Source: Corynebacterium wankanglinii (lineage in GTDB: Bacteria; Actinomycetota; Actinomycetes; Mycobacteriales; Mycobacteriaceae). From it: 64,000 nt of DNA. The notes under the pieces were generated by a model, which worked only from the letters and a program-made list of their open reading frames with translations, was not told the DNA's origin and ran no database searches. Shown piece by piece: positions 17,697-25,515 of this stretch. The DNA is taken from the NCBI GenBank assembly GCA_014490595.1, contig CP061031.1, positions 806,001 to 870,000 on the forward strand, in the 5' to 3' direction. Both the position numbers and the translations under genes were made by a program. Position 1 is the stretch's first letter. Every line of letters starts with the position of its first letter.

Positions 17697-19148
17697 TTGA
17701 CCGAAACGATGAACCCCCGCGACGAATGGAACCACAAGCTCACACTCGCTCAGGAAATGCTGCCACTGATCAGCCGCCTGCACCGCGAGCACAACGCAGT
17801 GACCTCGGTCTACGGCCGCCTGCTGGTGGGTGTGACCGATATCGACATCATTAAGGCCCACCGCTACGCCCGCCGCATCGATGAGAAGGAGCTGGCGCTC
17901 GACGAGACGCTGCCGATTCTCAAGGAACTCGTGGAGATGGACCTGGGTACCGCCTCCATCGACCTGGGGCGTTTGGCCAAGGAGTACAAGCACTCCGACG
18001 AGCAGGACCTGCGCGCCTTCCTCGACCGCGAGCTCGCCGACGTTATCGGCACATCTTCTTCCCTGGAAGCGCGCGATGTCGTGCTCTACGGCTTCGGGCG
18101 TATCGGTCGCCTGCTGGCCCGCATCCTCATCGCCCGCGAGGCGATGTACGGCGGCGTGCGCCTGCGCGCCGTCGTGGTGCGCAAGAAGGGCGACATCGAC
18201 ATCATCAAGCGCGCTTCGCTTTTGCGCCGTGACTCGGTGCACGGCCCGTTCAACGGCACCATCACCGTGGACGAGGACAACGAGATCATCTGGGCCAACG
18301 GCACCCCGATCCAGATGATCTACGCCAACAACCCGGGCGAGATCGACTACACCTCCTACGGCATCGACAACGCCATCGTGGTGGACAACACCGGCGCGTG
18401 GCGCGACCGCGACGGCCTGTCCAAGCACCTGGAGTCCAAGGGCGTGGACCGCGTCCTGCTCACCGCGCCGGGCAAGGGCGACATCCCGAACATCGTCTAC
18501 GGCATCAACGAGGACATGATCGGCGAGGAGCGCGTGCTCTCCGCCGCGTCCTGCACCACCAACGGCATCACCCCGGTGCTGAAGGTGATCAACGACCGTT
18601 ACGGTGTCAAGCACGGCCACGTAGAGACCGTCCACTCCTACACCAACGACCAGAACCTGGCAGACAACTTCCACAAGGGCAACCGCCGCGGCCGCGCCGC
18701 CGGCCTGAACATGGTGCTCACTGAGACCGGCGCGGCAAAGGCCGTATCCAAGGCGCTGCCGGAGTTCGAGGGCAAGCTCACCGGTAACGCCATCCGCGTG
18801 CCCACCCCAGACGTGTCCATGGCAGTGCTGAACCTGGACCTGGAAAAGGAGGTGGAAAAGGACGAGGTGAACACCTTCCTGCGCCGCGTGTCCACCCACT
18901 CCAACCTGCGCCAGCAGATCGATTACATCAACTCGCCGGAGGTCGTTTCCACTGACCTGCTCGGCACCACCCACGCGTCCGTGGTGGACGGCCTGGCCAC
19001 CATCGCCTCTGGCAACCACCTCGTGCTCTACGTCTGGTACGACAACGAGTACGGCTACTCCCACCAGGTCGTGCGTGTTGTGGAGGACATCGCAGGCGTG
19101 CGCCCGCGCGTGTTCCCGGAGCGCAAGGATCCGGCTGAGATCCAGTAG
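17697..19148 (+). CDS. gapX: Glyceraldehyde-3-phosphate dehydrogenase, long form
   Basis: A 483-residue GAPDH with an N-terminal extension of about 125 residues before the Rossmann motif GFGRIGR (about 131). The active site ASCTTN with the nucleophilic Cys is near residue 284, and the C-terminal WYDNEYGYS motif is complete. This long form matches the second corynebacterial GAPDH, distinct from the glycolytic GapA; the symbol follows C. glutamicum usage as I recall it. The TTG at 17697 has GAAGGAG 5 bases upstream; ATG 17709 is the alternative start. It uses the highly biased codons expected of a well-expressed gene. The lipoprotein gene follows after 2 bases. Confidence 0.88.
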   Translation: MTETMNPRDEWNHKLTLAQEMLPLISRLHREHNAVTSVYGRLLVGVTDIDIIKAHRYARRIDEKELALDETLPILKELVEMDLGTASIDLGRLAKEYKHSDEQDLRAFLDRELADVIGTSSSLEARDVVLYGFGRIGRLLARILIAREAMYGGVRLRAVVVRKKGDIDIIKRASLLRRDSVHGPFNGTITVDEDNEIIWANGTPIQMIYANNPGEIDYTSYGIDNAIVVDNTGAWRDRDGLSKHLESKGVDRVLLTAPGKGDIPNIVYGINEDMIGEERVLSAASCTTNGITPVLKVINDRYGVKHGHVETVHSYTNDQNLADNFHKGNRRGRAAGLNMVLTETGAAKAVSKALPEFEGKLTGNAIRVPTPDVSMAVLNLDLEKEVEKDEVNTFLRRVSTHSNLRQQIDYINSPEVVSTDLLGTTHASVVDGLATIASGNHLVLYVWYDNEYGYSHQVVRVVEDIAGVRPRVFPERKDPAEIQ

Positions 19149-19150
19149 CT

Positions 19151-19597
19151 ATGGTCATGCGCCGTAAGCTCGCCGCCGCAGTCAGCGTGTTCGCGCTGGC
19201 TGGCTGCGGCGCGCACGGAACAGAAATGGGGCTGCAAGACGCCGCGCTGGCCGGGGACTTCACCGTCGCGGACGTGGCGGGGCCGGGGGTGGAGCGGGCT
19301 TACGTGTTTTGCCCGTACACGGACAAGGCCGAAGCGCAGCGCCTCGGCTTTGACCCGGGCGACGTGCCCGGCATTGACGATGACATCCAGGCCTGGGAGA
19401 CGGCCTCCGGCATCGGGGTGATAGCAGGTGGGCGTGCGGAGATCGAGTGGTTCGACCCGCGCAAAGTCGACGCCTGCGGGCCGGGGGTGGAGCCGTACCA
19501 GGAGGTCGACCCGGCGGCGACGGTGCGCGGGAGCGCCGAGACCCGCGAGTACGCGGGCGGGGAGACCGCCGAGGTCACCGTCTTGCGCTTCGAATGA
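19151..19597 (+). CDS. Small lipoprotein of unknown function
   Basis: A 148-residue protein with a signal peptide ending in the lipobox LAGC, so it should be lipid-modified at the cysteine near residue 19 and held at the outer face of the membrane. The mature part is acidic, with few predicted helices, and contains a FCPYTDKAEAQRLGFDPGDVPGID stretch and one further Cys (KVDACGPG), which may form a disulfide. I do not recognise the family. It starts 2 bases after gapX and may be co-transcribed. Its 3' end overlaps the convergent glycosyltransferase gene by 23 bases. Confidence 0.65.
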   Translation: MVMRRKLAAAVSVFALAGCGAHGTEMGLQDAALAGDFTVADVAGPGVERAYVFCPYTDKAEAQRLGFDPGDVPGIDDDIQAWETASGIGVIAGGRAEIEWFDPRKVDACGPGVEPYQEVDPAATVRGSAETREYAGGETAEVTVLRFE

Positions 19598-20695
19598 CCT
19601 CGTCGTAGTAGCCCAGCACCGTCTCGGTGGAGGCGCGCCACGTCCAGCGCTCCGCTTCCGCGCGGGCTGCCCGCGCCATGCCGGCATTCGTGTCGGGGTC
19701 AGTGAGCAGGCGCACGATGGGGTCGGCCCAGGCGGCGTCGGGGGCGTCCGGGTCCACCAGGAACCCGGTTTCACCGTCTGCGACCACGAACGGCAGGCCG
19801 CCCGCGTTCGCCGCCACCACCGGCAGCCCGGACGCGAACGCCTCCAGCGCGGCAAAGCCCAGGGTTTCCGTGGTGGAGGGGAACAGCAACGCGTCGCCGG
19901 AGGCATACGCGGCGGCAAGGTCGTCGCCGGACAAGTACCCGGTGAAGTTGGCCCAGTCGGGGGCATGGGAGCGGAGCTCGTCGTAAAGCGGGCCTTCGCC
20001 CACGAACGCGATGCGCGCGCCGGGGACGCGGGCGCGGACTTCTTCCATGATGGGGACGCAGCGGTCGACTGATTTCTCGGCGGAGATGCGGCCGACAAAC
20101 AACACGAGGGGCCGTCGCCGCCGAGGCGGGTGCGCATCTCGCGCGTGCGGGCGGCGGGGGTGAAGCGCTCGGTGTCCACGGCTTTGGGCCACAGCCGCAC
20201 GTTGGGAATGCCATACTCGGCGGCCTTGTCCATCATCGGGCCCGAGGTAACTAAGTTGACCCCGGCGCGGCCGTGAAAGGTGCGCATCCCCCACTTCGCA
20301 ATTGGCTTCACCCACGGAATGCCCAGCTTGAGGCAGTACTCTGGCACGTCCGTGTGGAACGACGCGATGACGGGGTAGCGGCGCGCGGCGACGAGGGTGG
20401 ACCAGCCAGCCGTCCAGATTGGGTTGACGGCGTGGACGATCTCCGGGTTGAACTCGCGCAGGCGGCGAAACGCGCGCGGCCCCATCATGCCGTGTTTGAC
20501 CTCCGGGTAGACCTTCAGGTCGCGCGATGGGATGGGCACGACCTCAAAGCCCGCGTACTCCGCCGGGGGGTTGCCGGGGGCGAAGATGAGCACCTCGTGG
20601 CCCAGCGCCGCCAGTTGGTCGAGATGGCGGGTGGTGCGGGTGACCACGCCGTCGATTTTGGGCAGGAAAACCTCGGTGAGGAGCGCGATGCGCAT
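19575..20695 (-). pseudogene. GT4 glycosyltransferase (SQD2/MgtA-like), frameshifted
   Basis: A GT-B fold glycosyltransferase. The N-terminal half is in the frame from ATG 20695 (LLTEVFLPKIDGVVTRTTRH, PEIVHAVNP, SFHTDVPEYC). The C-terminal half (VLFVGRISAEKSVD, FVGEGPLYDEL, FTGYLSGDDLA, then FPSTTETLGFAALEAFASGLPVV with the nucleotide-sugar EX7E motif) is in another frame ending at 19575. One base is missing near the G4 run at 20108-20111. Joined length is about 373 residues. Its start follows the stop of the UDP-sulfoquinovose synthase gene with no gap, so sulfoquinovosyl transfer to diacylglycerol is the best guess. A mannosyl or glucuronosyl diacylglycerol transferase is the alternative. 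Confidence 0.78.
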
Positions 20696-21892
20696 CTACT
20701 TCTCGCCCTGCGGCACGCCGGCGGACTGCGCGGCGGTCCACAGCGAGCGCGCCGGGATCTTCGAGCGGTCCGCGCGGTCGGCGTACTTCTTCGCCACCTC
20801 CTCGACCTCCACCAGGAGGCCTTCTTCCAGCTTCGTCGGCTCCAGGCCGAGGTCCAGGAAAGCATCGTTGACCACGTGGAGTTCGTTCTCTGCGGACTCC
20901 TTGCGCGGGTTGGGCACCATCTGCACCTCCGCGTCCGCGATCTTTGCGACGAGCTCCGCCAGATCCCGCACCCTGTGCGTCTCCGTCATCTGGTTGAAGA
21001 TCTTCACGCGCTCACCGCGCGCCGGCGGGTTTTCCACCGCCAACTGGATGCAGCGCGCCATGTCGCGGATGTGGATGAACGCACGCGTCTGCCCGCCGGT
21101 GCCGTGCACGGTCAGCGGGTAGCCGATCGCCGCCTGCATGAGGAAACGGTTGAGCACGGTGCCGTAGTCGCCGTCGTAATCGAAGCGGTTGACCAAGCGC
21201 TCGTCCCGAATCGTCTGCGGGGTGTTCGTGCCCCAGATAATGCCCTGGTGCAGGTCGGTGATGCGCAGCTCGTCGTTCTTGGCGTAGTAGGCGAACAGGT
21301 GCTGGTCCAGCACCTTGGTCATGTGGTAGACCGAGCCCGGGTTGGTGGGGTAGAGGATCTGCTGCTCGACGATCCCGTTTTCGCCCGCGTCTACCTGGAT
21401 ATCCAGGTAGCCCTCCGGGATCTTCATGCCCGCGGTGCCGTAGCCGTACACGCCCATCGTGCCGAGGTGCACGACGTGGATGTCCTGGCCGGACTCCACG
21501 ATCGCGGTGAGCAGGTTGTGGGTGGCGTTGACGTTATTGTCCACGGTGTAGCGCTTATTGCGGGGGTTCTTCATGGAGTACGGCGCGGCGCGCTGCTCAG
21601 CGAAGTGGATCACCGTGTCGGGCTGGAAGTCCTTCAAAAAAGCCAGCAGCGCGTCGTAGTCCTGGGCCACGTCGATGTTGTCGAAGCGGATCTCCTTGCC
21701 GGAGACGTCGCGCCAGGCCGACAGGCGATCGTCGATAGATGCGATCGGCGTCAGCGACTCCGCACCCAGCTCCTCGTCGATACGCCGGCGCGACAGGTTG
21801 TCCACAATGGTGACCTCGTGGCCGAGGTCCGAAAGGTGGAGGGACGCGGGCCAGCCGCAAAAACCGTCGCCGCCCAAAACCGCAATTTTCAC
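20696..21892 (-). CDS. sqd1: UDP-sulfoquinovose synthase-like NAD-dependent epimerase
   Basis: A 398-residue extended short-chain dehydrogenase. The dinucleotide motif is GGDGFCGWPASLHLSDLGHEV, with the FCGW variant and NLSRRRIDEELG that mark SQD1/SqdB rather than ordinary UDP-glucose epimerases. The active-site tyrosine and lysine are in GSVYHMTK, and IIWGTNTPQT and TRAFIHIRDM complete the family pattern. The enzyme makes UDP-sulfoquinovose from UDP-glucose and sulfite, the head-group donor of sulfoquinovosyl diacylglycerol. The GTG at 21892 is chosen because it places the Rossmann motif at the N-terminus. A GT4 glycosyltransferase follows with no gap. No sulfite-supply gene is adjacent. Confidence 0.83.
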   Translation of the reverse strand: MKIAVLGGDGFCGWPASLHLSDLGHEVTIVDNLSRRRIDEELGAESLTPIASIDDRLSAWRDVSGKEIRFDNIDVAQDYDALLAFLKDFQPDTVIHFAEQRAAPYSMKNPRNKRYTVDNNVNATHNLLTAIVESGQDIHVVHLGTMGVYGYGTAGMKIPEGYLDIQVDAGENGIVEQQILYPTNPGSVYHMTKVLDQHLFAYYAKNDELRITDLHQGIIWGTNTPQTIRDERLVNRFDYDGDYGTVLNRFLMQAAIGYPLTVHGTGGQTRAFIHIRDMARCIQLAVENPPARGERVKIFNQMTETHRVRDLAELVAKIADAEVQMVPNPRKESAENELHVVNDAFLDLGLEPTKLEEGLLVEVEEVAKKYADRADRSKIPARSLWTAAQSAGVPQGEK

Positions 21893-22062
21893 TACAGCAC
21901 ACCTTTCCTCAAGCGCATTTCCGCATACGCTACCGGTGTCGCGGAGCCTTCGCTGGGCGAGGCTCCCCCAGGGCGAATCAAAATAGGGTAGGGCATACAA
22001 TTCAGTGCTAGCGTTTCCTGTGTTTTCGCAGTGCCAGAGCGTCGAAGAAGTTGGGAGTTCGC

Positions 22063-25000
22063 ATGACCCGTCCGCCCGTTACCCGTCGCAACGGTGTCAA
22101 GCGGATCACCGCAACCGCGACGGTGTTGGCTCTCGCTGGCGGCGTGGCTGCCGTGCCGCTTGGGCCGCTTGGGCCGATCGACGTCGCGCACGCACAGGTC
22201 GCCCCAACGCAACAACCCGGCATCAACTTCGGTGCTGTACAGAACGCGCGGGGCGATTGGGAAGCGTCCGTGTTCTTCCAATCGCCGATGACGGTGCGGA
22301 CGGTGAGCATCGACTTCGTTCCCGCCGACAGCACCAACCCCCGCGAAGAAGCTCCAGTGGGGGACCCGGTGTTCACAAGGATCCCCGAAGTGGCCGACTA
22401 CCGCGTGGACCACATGAGGAGGACGCAAGTCCTCGCTTCATACGACGTGAAGGCCTACCGCACCCAGGGCACGTCCACATCCGGCCACCCCACAATCCGC
22501 ATAACCTACGAGCTCCCGGGAGTGGAGGTCGGCCAGAACGAGCGCCTTGCGCTCTTCGCGCCGGGGATGGGTGCGAGCTATCCCACACCGTTACGCGGGG
22601 GTGGAGCGCGGTTTACACGACCCACCGTTAACGCCGATATCCGCGGTGTGGTGACCATCCACGAGGCGACCGAGGACGAGTACAGGCAGACGCAGGTGAA
22701 AATCCGCCAAGGCGCAGAGACGTTCTCGTCTCCGGTGCAAGCGGACGGATCCTACGAGATCGCCATGACTTCGCCCTCCGGCACGATGGAAATCTCCGTC
22801 GTCCCGCCAGCCGGTTTTGCCACCCCCGAACCGAAGACGTGGCAAGCAGCTGAGGGCCTCGCAGCCCCAGACTTTGAGGTATATCCGATCTCCGTGAGCG
22901 GCAAGCTTATCGACGCCTCCGGTGCCCCCGTCGCAAACGCCAAGGTCACCGTCGCGGGTCGCTACGCGGTCACGGATGAAAAAGGAAACTTTACCGTGTC
23001 TAAGGTGCCGGTTGGCACCCACGAAGTGGTGATCGGCGGCACCGAGCGCACCCGTGGCGAAACCCTTCGCGGCGTGCCGGTGAGCGATCAGCGCGACAAC
23101 CGAATCAACGACATCACGGTGGAGACCAAGCCGCAGTTTGGTGCGGTGTCTGGCCGGGTGACCGATCCCGCGGGCGATGGTGTCCGTAACGTGGTGGTGC
23201 AGGCTGGGGGCCGTAGCAACATCACCGACGCGCAGGGAAACTACGCAATTACCGGTATACCCACCGGATTGACCAGCGTCGAGGTCGTCGACGTGCCGGC
23301 GGGTTTCATACGCCCTGAAGCCCTGGAAAGGGATGTTCAAGTAAACGGGGTCGATGACGCCAATTTCGCCTTGGAGGCCGAACCGACGCCTACGCCGACA
23401 ACGTCGGCCACCCCGACCACGACGAAGACAACCCCGCCGACGTCCACTCGGCCGGTGCCGACTACGACGACGCAGAAGCCCACCTCAACTACGACGACAT
23501 CCACTCGGCCGGTGCCGACTACGCCGACGCAGAGACCTACGCCGACCACGACGAGGTCAACGAACCCGACGTCCACTAGGCCTACGACGACCACGACGAC
23601 GCAGAGACCTACGCCGACTACGACTCGGCCAGCACCGCAGGTGGGCGCTGTGGAGGGAATCGTCGTCGACGGCTACGGCGATCCTGTCGTAGGCGCCACG
23701 GTGACTTTGTCAGACGCACGCGGTGCCACGCGCAACGTTACGGTCGGCACAGATGGCAGGGTGCGGGTCGGCAACGTGACGCCGGGTGAGTACACGGTGA
23801 CGGTGGCCGCACCGCCCTTGTACGCCGACATGGTGGTGCCGTCAGTTTCTGTCCGGGCCGGGGAGACGACCAACCTGCCCGCGCTCGTCCTCAGACCGGT
23901 TCCAGCGCGCTTCGACTGGGACCGCGTTGTGGTGAAGCCGGGGGAGACCCGCGTGAGCGTGCCAACTCGCTCAGGCGGCCTTTCCCAGGAAGCCAACTTC
24001 CGTACATCCGGTGTCACCCGCATCGAGCCGGATGGGACAACCACGCAGATTCCCGCCGCGGAGAGCTGGATTTCGGTGGAGGGGGACGGAACGCTCGTCG
24101 CAAGGCCACCGCGCAATGCCGAACCGGGCGAGTACCGCGTGAAGGTTACGGACGTAACGGGTGAGACGCACGTCATCACCGTCGAGGTCGCCGACCCTAC
24201 ACCCATGAGTGAGCAATACGCTGTGCGTTTCCCGGTTATCCCGGTGCCCGCCGGTGCCACGCGCCAGGCTGGCCGGCCGCGCGCGACGGTCACGGACGGA
24301 CCGTTCACCTACGCCGACCGGCGCCTGCCCGAGGGCACCCGCTTCAGTGTTGACCCGGCGGTAAGCGACTGGGTGCGCGTCGACGGCAACGGCCGCCTGA
24401 CTTTCACCCCACCGGCTGGTGCCGCACCGGGCACGCGCAGGATCGCTGTGACAGTGACGTTCCCCGACGGCTCCGTGGGCACCTACTCCGCCGAGATCGA
24501 AATCGGTGATCCGCTCCTGGCTTATACAACCAAGCTCGGCTACGAAGACGGCCTGTCGGTCCGCCCGAACGAAGCGGTGACCGTGCTGCGCACCGGCGCA
24601 GCCGTGCTTCCTCCCAACACCACCTTTGAGGTGGACCGGAGCAAACCCCTCGGCGACTGGATGGCCGTTGTCGACGAGTACACGGGCAACCTGCGGGTGT
24701 TCGCGCCAGGGCAGGGGACCACGGTGGATGTGCCGGTGGTGGCGTACTTCGCCGACGGCTCGTTTACGCGGCTCACCGCGAGCGTTCGCCTATCGACGAG
24801 CTCCGCCCTCTCCTCCAAACACACCCTTTCCTACGCGGACACTGCGGCCGCGCCGGGCGCCACCACCGCTGTGGCGCTTACCGGTGCCGTGCCGGAAGGC
24901 ACCACGTTCGCGCTCGTGGATGACGGGGGATTGCGAAGCGTTGACGTCGATAGGCAAAACGGCACGCTGAAGGTGAGCCTGCCCAACGATGCGCAGCTGG

Positions 25001-25500
25001 ACGAGCCGTACACCACGACGGTGCGCGTGCGATACCCAGACGGCAGTACAGAGGAAATCGCCGCGCGGATTACAGCCACATCCGAAGCGGTGCGGTTTGC
25101 CCCGCGCGCTACCGCAGCCACGGTTGAGGTAGGCGGCAGCGCCGTGATCCGCACCGGGCTTCCGCCGGGCGCGAAGCTTCTGCCGTTCGACCGCAACGGT
25201 TGGAACGTGCAGTACAACCCCGCAACCGGCGAGCTCACGGTGGAGGCCAACGCGGCCGTTCCGCCGGGCACCGTGCTCACGGTGCCGGTGGAGGTGACGT
25301 TCCCGGACGGCTCCAAGAAGGTCGTGGAATACCCGGTGACCGCAACGGGCACCACGCCGCCTGTGCAGGAGAGCGGCTCGTCCGTGGGCGGCTGGATCGC
25401 GGTCGTGCTCGGCGCCTTAGCCGCGCTGGCCGGCATCGGGTTCGCCGCGTTTGTCAACCAAGACGCCATCAGGGCGCAACTTCAACGATTCGGCTTTTAA
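22063..25500 (+). CDS. Large exported multidomain surface protein with Thr/Pro-rich linker
   Basis: A 1145-residue protein. It begins with a signal peptide (about residues 1-45, ending AHAQ). A domain of about 140 residues follows, then three carboxypeptidase-regulatory-like folds (for example SVSGKLIDASGAPVANAKVTV). A Thr/Pro-rich linker spans about residues 440-530, and a fourth such fold comes next. Five tandem beta domains of about 90 residues each end in phrases like VTFPDGS, resembling Rib-type repeats. The C-terminus has one hydrophobic helix and a short tail ending RFGF, with no LPXTG, so membrane anchoring is likely. ATG 22063 has GGGAG 5 bases upstream. The metalloprotease gene follows 15 bases later, presumably in the same operon. 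Adhesion or envelope structure is inferred. Confidence 0.8.
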   Translation: MTRPPVTRRNGVKRITATATVLALAGGVAAVPLGPLGPIDVAHAQVAPTQQPGINFGAVQNARGDWEASVFFQSPMTVRTVSIDFVPADSTNPREEAPVGDPVFTRIPEVADYRVDHMRRTQVLASYDVKAYRTQGTSTSGHPTIRITYELPGVEVGQNERLALFAPGMGASYPTPLRGGGARFTRPTVNADIRGVVTIHEATEDEYRQTQVKIRQGAETFSSPVQADGSYEIAMTSPSGTMEISVVPPAGFATPEPKTWQAAEGLAAPDFEVYPISVSGKLIDASGAPVANAKVTVAGRYAVTDEKGNFTVSKVPVGTHEVVIGGTERTRGETLRGVPVSDQRDNRINDITVETKPQFGAVSGRVTDPAGDGVRNVVVQAGGRSNITDAQGNYAITGIPTGLTSVEVVDVPAGFIRPEALERDVQVNGVDDANFALEAEPTPTPTTSATPTTTKTTPPTSTRPVPTTTTQKPTSTTTTSTRPVPTTPTQRPTPTTTRSTNPTSTRPTTTTTTQRPTPTTTRPAPQVGAVEGIVVDGYGDPVVGATVTLSDARGATRNVTVGTDGRVRVGNVTPGEYTVTVAAPPLYADMVVPSVSVRAGETTNLPALVLRPVPARFDWDRVVVKPGETRVSVPTRSGGLSQEANFRTSGVTRIEPDGTTTQIPAAESWISVEGDGTLVARPPRNAEPGEYRVKVTDVTGETHVITVEVADPTPMSEQYAVRFPVIPVPAGATRQAGRPRATVTDGPFTYADRRLPEGTRFSVDPAVSDWVRVDGNGRLTFTPPAGAAPGTRRIAVTVTFPDGSVGTYSAEIEIGDPLLAYTTKLGYEDGLSVRPNEAVTVLRTGAAVLPPNTTFEVDRSKPLGDWMAVVDEYTGNLRVFAPGQGTTVDVPVVAYFADGSFTRLTASVRLSTSSALSSKHTLSYADTAAAPGATTAVALTGAVPEGTTFALVDDGGLRSVDVDRQNGTLKVSLPNDAQLDEPYTTTVRVRYPDGSTEEIAARITATSEAVRFAPRATAATVEVGGSAVIRTGLPPGAKLLPFDRNGWNVQYNPATGELTVEANAAVPPGTVLTVPVEVTFPDGSKKVVEYPVTATGTTPPVQESGSSVGGWIAVVLGALAALAGIGFAAFVNQDAIRAQLQRFGF
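23386..23640 (+). repeat. Imperfect tandem repeats coding a Thr/Pro-rich linker
   Basis: The linker DNA is built of short repeated units. A block beginning TCCACTCGGCCGGTGCCGAC occurs twice (near 23443 and 23503), and units such as GACGCAGAGACCTACGCC also recur. Trinucleotide ACG/ACC threonine codons dominate. Such sequence can change length by slippage or recombination without breaking the frame, which would alter how far the domains stand off the cell. Confidence 0.7.
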
Positions 25501-25515
25501 CAACGGGACACAGAG

